Source: Anaerolineae bacterium (GTDB taxonomy: Bacteria > Chloroflexota > Anaerolineae > Aggregatilineales > UBA2796). From it: a stretch of DNA of 64,000 nt. The stretch is from the NCBI GenBank assembly GCA_019637615.1, contig JAHBVJ010000029.1, positions 1 through 64,000 on the forward strand. Reading direction: 5' to 3'. Made by a program: the position numbers and the translations under genes. Of this stretch, positions 61,744 through 64,000 are shown piece by piece; the first letter of the stretch is position 1, and the number at the start of each line of letters is the position of its first letter. The notes below the pieces were generated by a model that saw only the letters and a program-made list of their open reading frames with translations, ran no database searches and was not told the DNA's origin.

Positions 61744-63081
61744 CTACAGTTGTGGCGGCTTGGACGCGGCAGTACGGCGCGGCGCAGTAGGCCGTGCGAT
61801 GCGTGCTTCATCCAACGAGCGTTCGGCCTCGTCGTAAAAGAGGCGGAACACTTTATCCACCCACTCGAATTCATTATCCGCCAACCGCAGTCGCCCATGC
61901 CACGCCTGCCTGACCTCGCCCAAGCTCGTCCACGGATTCTCGTGGATGCCTTTGACGGTATAAGTCAACAGCAGCCCCGCTAGGATCAGCGGCAGGTAGG
62001 CGTGGCCCAGATCGATGCTTGCCTGCCCTTCTACTGCATTGATGACCTCATTCGCGTAACTGATATGCTCATCATGGGTGCCGAGGCTCTCTTCCGAGAT
62101 ACGCGCCACCAACGACAGACCGAGCATCACGCCGTCATACAAAATTGCCGGGAACAGGCGCGTCAACAGCGCTTCGATGTCGCTGGTCATCTCCGGTTCA
62201 GCCATCAACCCGACCAACTGATGGAACCACTTGGCCTCGTACAGGCTGAATCCCGGTTCCAGATCAAGGCCGTCTTCCATTGCGTAGGTCAGCGTTTTTG
62301 CCGCGAACAGTGCTTCAGCGGGAGCCAATGGCAATCCCCCCGCCGCGAACTTGGTTTCCAACAGCGTTTGCAGCGGTTCCAGCACCACATTCCGCGTGAT
62401 CGTCGCGGCGAAGCGGTGGGCATATTGCTCCAATTCGGCGTAACGTGCCTTTTCCGCTTCAAGGTCTTTCGCCGTCCACAGCGTTTCATAGCGTGGGGCG
62501 TTGGCGGGCTGCGCGGTCGAGATCGTCCCCGGCACGATGCTAAAGGTATCGCTCAAATGCGCCTCTTCTTGCTGGACGACGCGGAAACCGACCTCGCGCA
62601 AAATGCTCAGGCGGAACGGCGACATGTTTAAGATGCTGGCAGCGCGTCCACCCGTCGAAGGCCGTACCTGCCCGACATTGCGCGGCAGCTTGACCTCGAC
62701 CTTGACTGTAATCGGCAAATCTTCAGCGGGCTGCGTAGGCTGGCGCGATACAATCGGGATGTGCAGCAAGCCAGTCTCAGCGGGTTGCAACACGATTTGC
62801 ACATTATCCTTCGGCGTCCACAGGTTCAAGCGGTTGCCCGCCGCATCCCGTTTCGGTAGCCGCACCGTGAGGTTCACTTGAATCGGTTTATTGGCCGCGC
62901 TTTGCACCAGCACCAACGCTTCTAACGGCTGTCCGAGCACGGTAGTACGTGGATGCAGCGCGTAGGCGCATTGCAGCAAACTGATATTCAGACGTTCGCC
63001 GTTGGTGATCATGCCTAAGACATCGGGCAGATCGGCTGGTTGGTGGCTGCTTGGTTCAGTAGATGCCTGCTGAAAAACCAT
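61744..63081 (-). CDS. Unknown protein, paralogue of the next upstream gene
   Basis: 445 residues, family not recognised. Residues about 20-210 are beta-rich (TTVLGQPLEALVLVQSA, QVNLTVRLPKRDAAGNRLNL). After YETLWTAKDLEAEKARY the rest is helical (FAAGGLPLAPAEALFAAKTL, HAYLPLILAGLLLTYTVKG). The tail is basic and Pro-rich. There is no signal peptide; hydrophobic stretches are short and alanine-rich rather than clear membrane helices. It lies 51 bases after its paralogue, suggesting an operon that continues beyond the window. Confidence 0.75.
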   Translation of the reverse strand: MVFQQASTEPSSHQPADLPDVLGMITNGERLNISLLQCAYALHPRTTVLGQPLEALVLVQSAANKPIQVNLTVRLPKRDAAGNRLNLWTPKDNVQIVLQPAETGLLHIPIVSRQPTQPAEDLPITVKVEVKLPRNVGQVRPSTGGRAASILNMSPFRLSILREVGFRVVQQEEAHLSDTFSIVPGTISTAQPANAPRYETLWTAKDLEAEKARYAELEQYAHRFAATITRNVVLEPLQTLLETKFAAGGLPLAPAEALFAAKTLTYAMEDGLDLEPGFSLYEAKWFHQLVGLMAEPEMTSDIEALLTRLFPAILYDGVMLGLSLVARISEESLGTHDEHISYANEVINAVEGQASIDLGHAYLPLILAGLLLTYTVKGIHENPWTSLGEVRQAWHGRLRLADNEFEWVDKVFRLFYDEAERSLDEARIARPTAPRRTAASKPPQL

Positions 63082-63132
63082 ATCGATTAACTTACTCCTT
63101 CGCCTCGCGGCGCGAGGTCACTAGCGCTCCCG

Positions 63133-64000
63133 CTATGCCTCTTGTTGTGCTGTCAGCGCACGATCCATCAGGTTACGCGTCACGACAAAAACGGCGGCAT
63201 TGCCGTTCGTTTCTTCGCTGCTGCGCCGTTCAAACGCCCTACGGAACAGCAGCACCGTTTCTTGCAGATCTTCCCCCGGCATCTGTATGCGCTGGCTGAT
63301 GGCTAACCCTGCCAGCACCAATGGCACATAGGCCATATACAGGTCGATTGATTCCTGATGGTCAGTCAGCGCGGCGGCTAACTGCCGTGCGTAGTCACTC
63401 GTCTTATCCGGCGCGACTAACGGCTCATCCAGCACGACGCGCAAAATCTTGAAACCGTAGATTGCCGCGTCGTAGATCAATTCGTACAGCAAATGTCCCG
63501 TCACCAATTCTTCGACGGGCGTATTGCGCAGGGTGTCGGTTTCTTTCAAGCTCATCCGCGCCAACCGTGTCACCCAGCGCGGCATATCTTTCTGCGACTC
63601 GCCGGGGATCAGCTTGGGGATGCCCATCTCGATCACGAGCGCCATCAGCTTGGCGATCAACACTGCCTCGCCCGCCCACAAACGGTAGCCAGCCGCCTCG
63701 AAATGCGGTTGCAGCGCCTTGAGCAGCGGAAAATACACGCTGCGGCGGTTGAGGATGTGCAGCAGTGGCCCCAGATGAGATTTGGCGTCGTTCACCAAAC
63801 GGTCAGCGCTGCCACGGTCGGATTCTGTCCACAACGTCACATAGCGCGCTTTGGTATCGATGAGCAGCGTACCCGTACCGGCGGGCATGATGGCAAAGCG
63901 CGTGAGCAGCGAAGCCTTCTGTGGTACGCCCGTCAGCGTCATGCGCAGCGTGCCCGTCGATTTGATCAGGTTAACTTCCGACGAAAAATACAAACGTTGC
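63133..64000 (-). CDS. Unknown protein, paralogue of the adjacent gene (partial)
   Basis: The frame is open to the right edge, so the N-terminus is missing; 288 residues are visible. The order of beta-rich region, YVTLWTESDRGSADRLV, FEAAGYRLWAGEAVLIAKLM and MAYVPLVLAGLAISQRI matches the neighbouring gene's YETLWT, GGLPLAPAEALFAAK and HAYLPLILAGLLLTY blocks. The two are therefore diverged paralogues of one unrecognised two-domain family. Confidence 0.75.
   Translation of the reverse strand, partial: QRLYFSSEVNLIKSTGTLRMTLTGVPQKASLLTRFAIMPAGTGTLLIDTKARYVTLWTESDRGSADRLVNDAKSHLGPLLHILNRRSVYFPLLKALQPHFEAAGYRLWAGEAVLIAKLMALVIEMGIPKLIPGESQKDMPRWVTRLARMSLKETDTLRNTPVEELVTGHLLYELIYDAAIYGFKILRVVLDEPLVAPDKTSDYARQLAAALTDHQESIDLYMAYVPLVLAGLAISQRIQMPGEDLQETVLLFRRAFERRSSEETNGNAAVFVVTRNLMDRALTAQQEA

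Overview
The window is a dense, GC-rich bacterial chromosome segment. Its protein families point to a Chloroflexota (Anaerolineae-like) bacterium: a zinc-ribbon threonine synthase, a Ser/Thr kinase with a long Thr/Pro-rich stalk, LysM and lamin-tail surface proteins, many histidine kinases and a Flp-type pilin. This placement is inference from gene content; there is no rRNA. Clearly AT-richer islands (about 1-1.95 kb, 26.6-27.2 kb and partly 18-22.9 kb) suggest acquired DNA.

Layout. 0-2 kb: a DUF4062-NACHT STAND-type protein running off the left edge. 2-6.1 kb (minus): a serine-palmitoyltransferase-like enzyme, an SDR reductase and the bifunctional metabolite-repair enzyme Nnr. 6.5-10.5 kb: threonine synthase fused to a receiver domain, overlapping a receiver-histidine kinase and followed by an EamA transporter. 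10.5-14.8 kb: a GAF/PAS histidine kinase, and an alpha/beta hydrolase divergent from a TetR regulator with operator-like palindromes. 15.3-17.8 kb: a ClpC-type unfoldase preceded by a dense cluster of TGATCA sites. 18.1-22.9 kb: three tightly packed genes that look like a multi-component alpha-helical pore-forming toxin with lectin-like parts. 22.9-29.5 kb: a PIN ribonuclease, purB with a divergent purA, a small protein/retropepsin pair, a receiver plus membrane histidine kinase, and a cysteine hydrolase.

29.6-41.7 kb: mostly single-gene units, namely a YwiC-like membrane protein, C39-like peptidase, GT-C glycosyltransferase, nucleotidyltransferase, Ser/Thr kinase, DUF1152 protein, orphan ABC permease, HTH_42/AlkZ-like protein, PstS-like lipoprotein and tgt. 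42-48.6 kb: two exported proteins, a methyltransferase, an ABC exporter, a pilin-like protein and a Tat-exported ferritin-like protein. 48.9-54.6 kb: two tandem S9 peptidases and a peptide-binding protein. 55.2-59.2 kb: a deoxysugar/aldose block (two Gfo/Idh/MocA dehydrogenases, an L-rhamnose mutarotase, a fucose/arabinose isomerase-like protein). 59.4-61.2 kb: a DUF4062-SF1 helicase fusion. Then tRNA-Asn and two paralogous proteins of unknown function, the last running off the right edge.

The strongest candidates for undescribed biology are the three-gene toxin locus, the DUF4062-helicase and DUF4062-NACHT proteins, the threonine synthase-receiver operon, the TGATCA operator-like cluster before clpC, and two repeat families: degenerate heptamer arrays and a hairpin-bearing element with two nearly identical cores at 54.8 and 61.5 kb.
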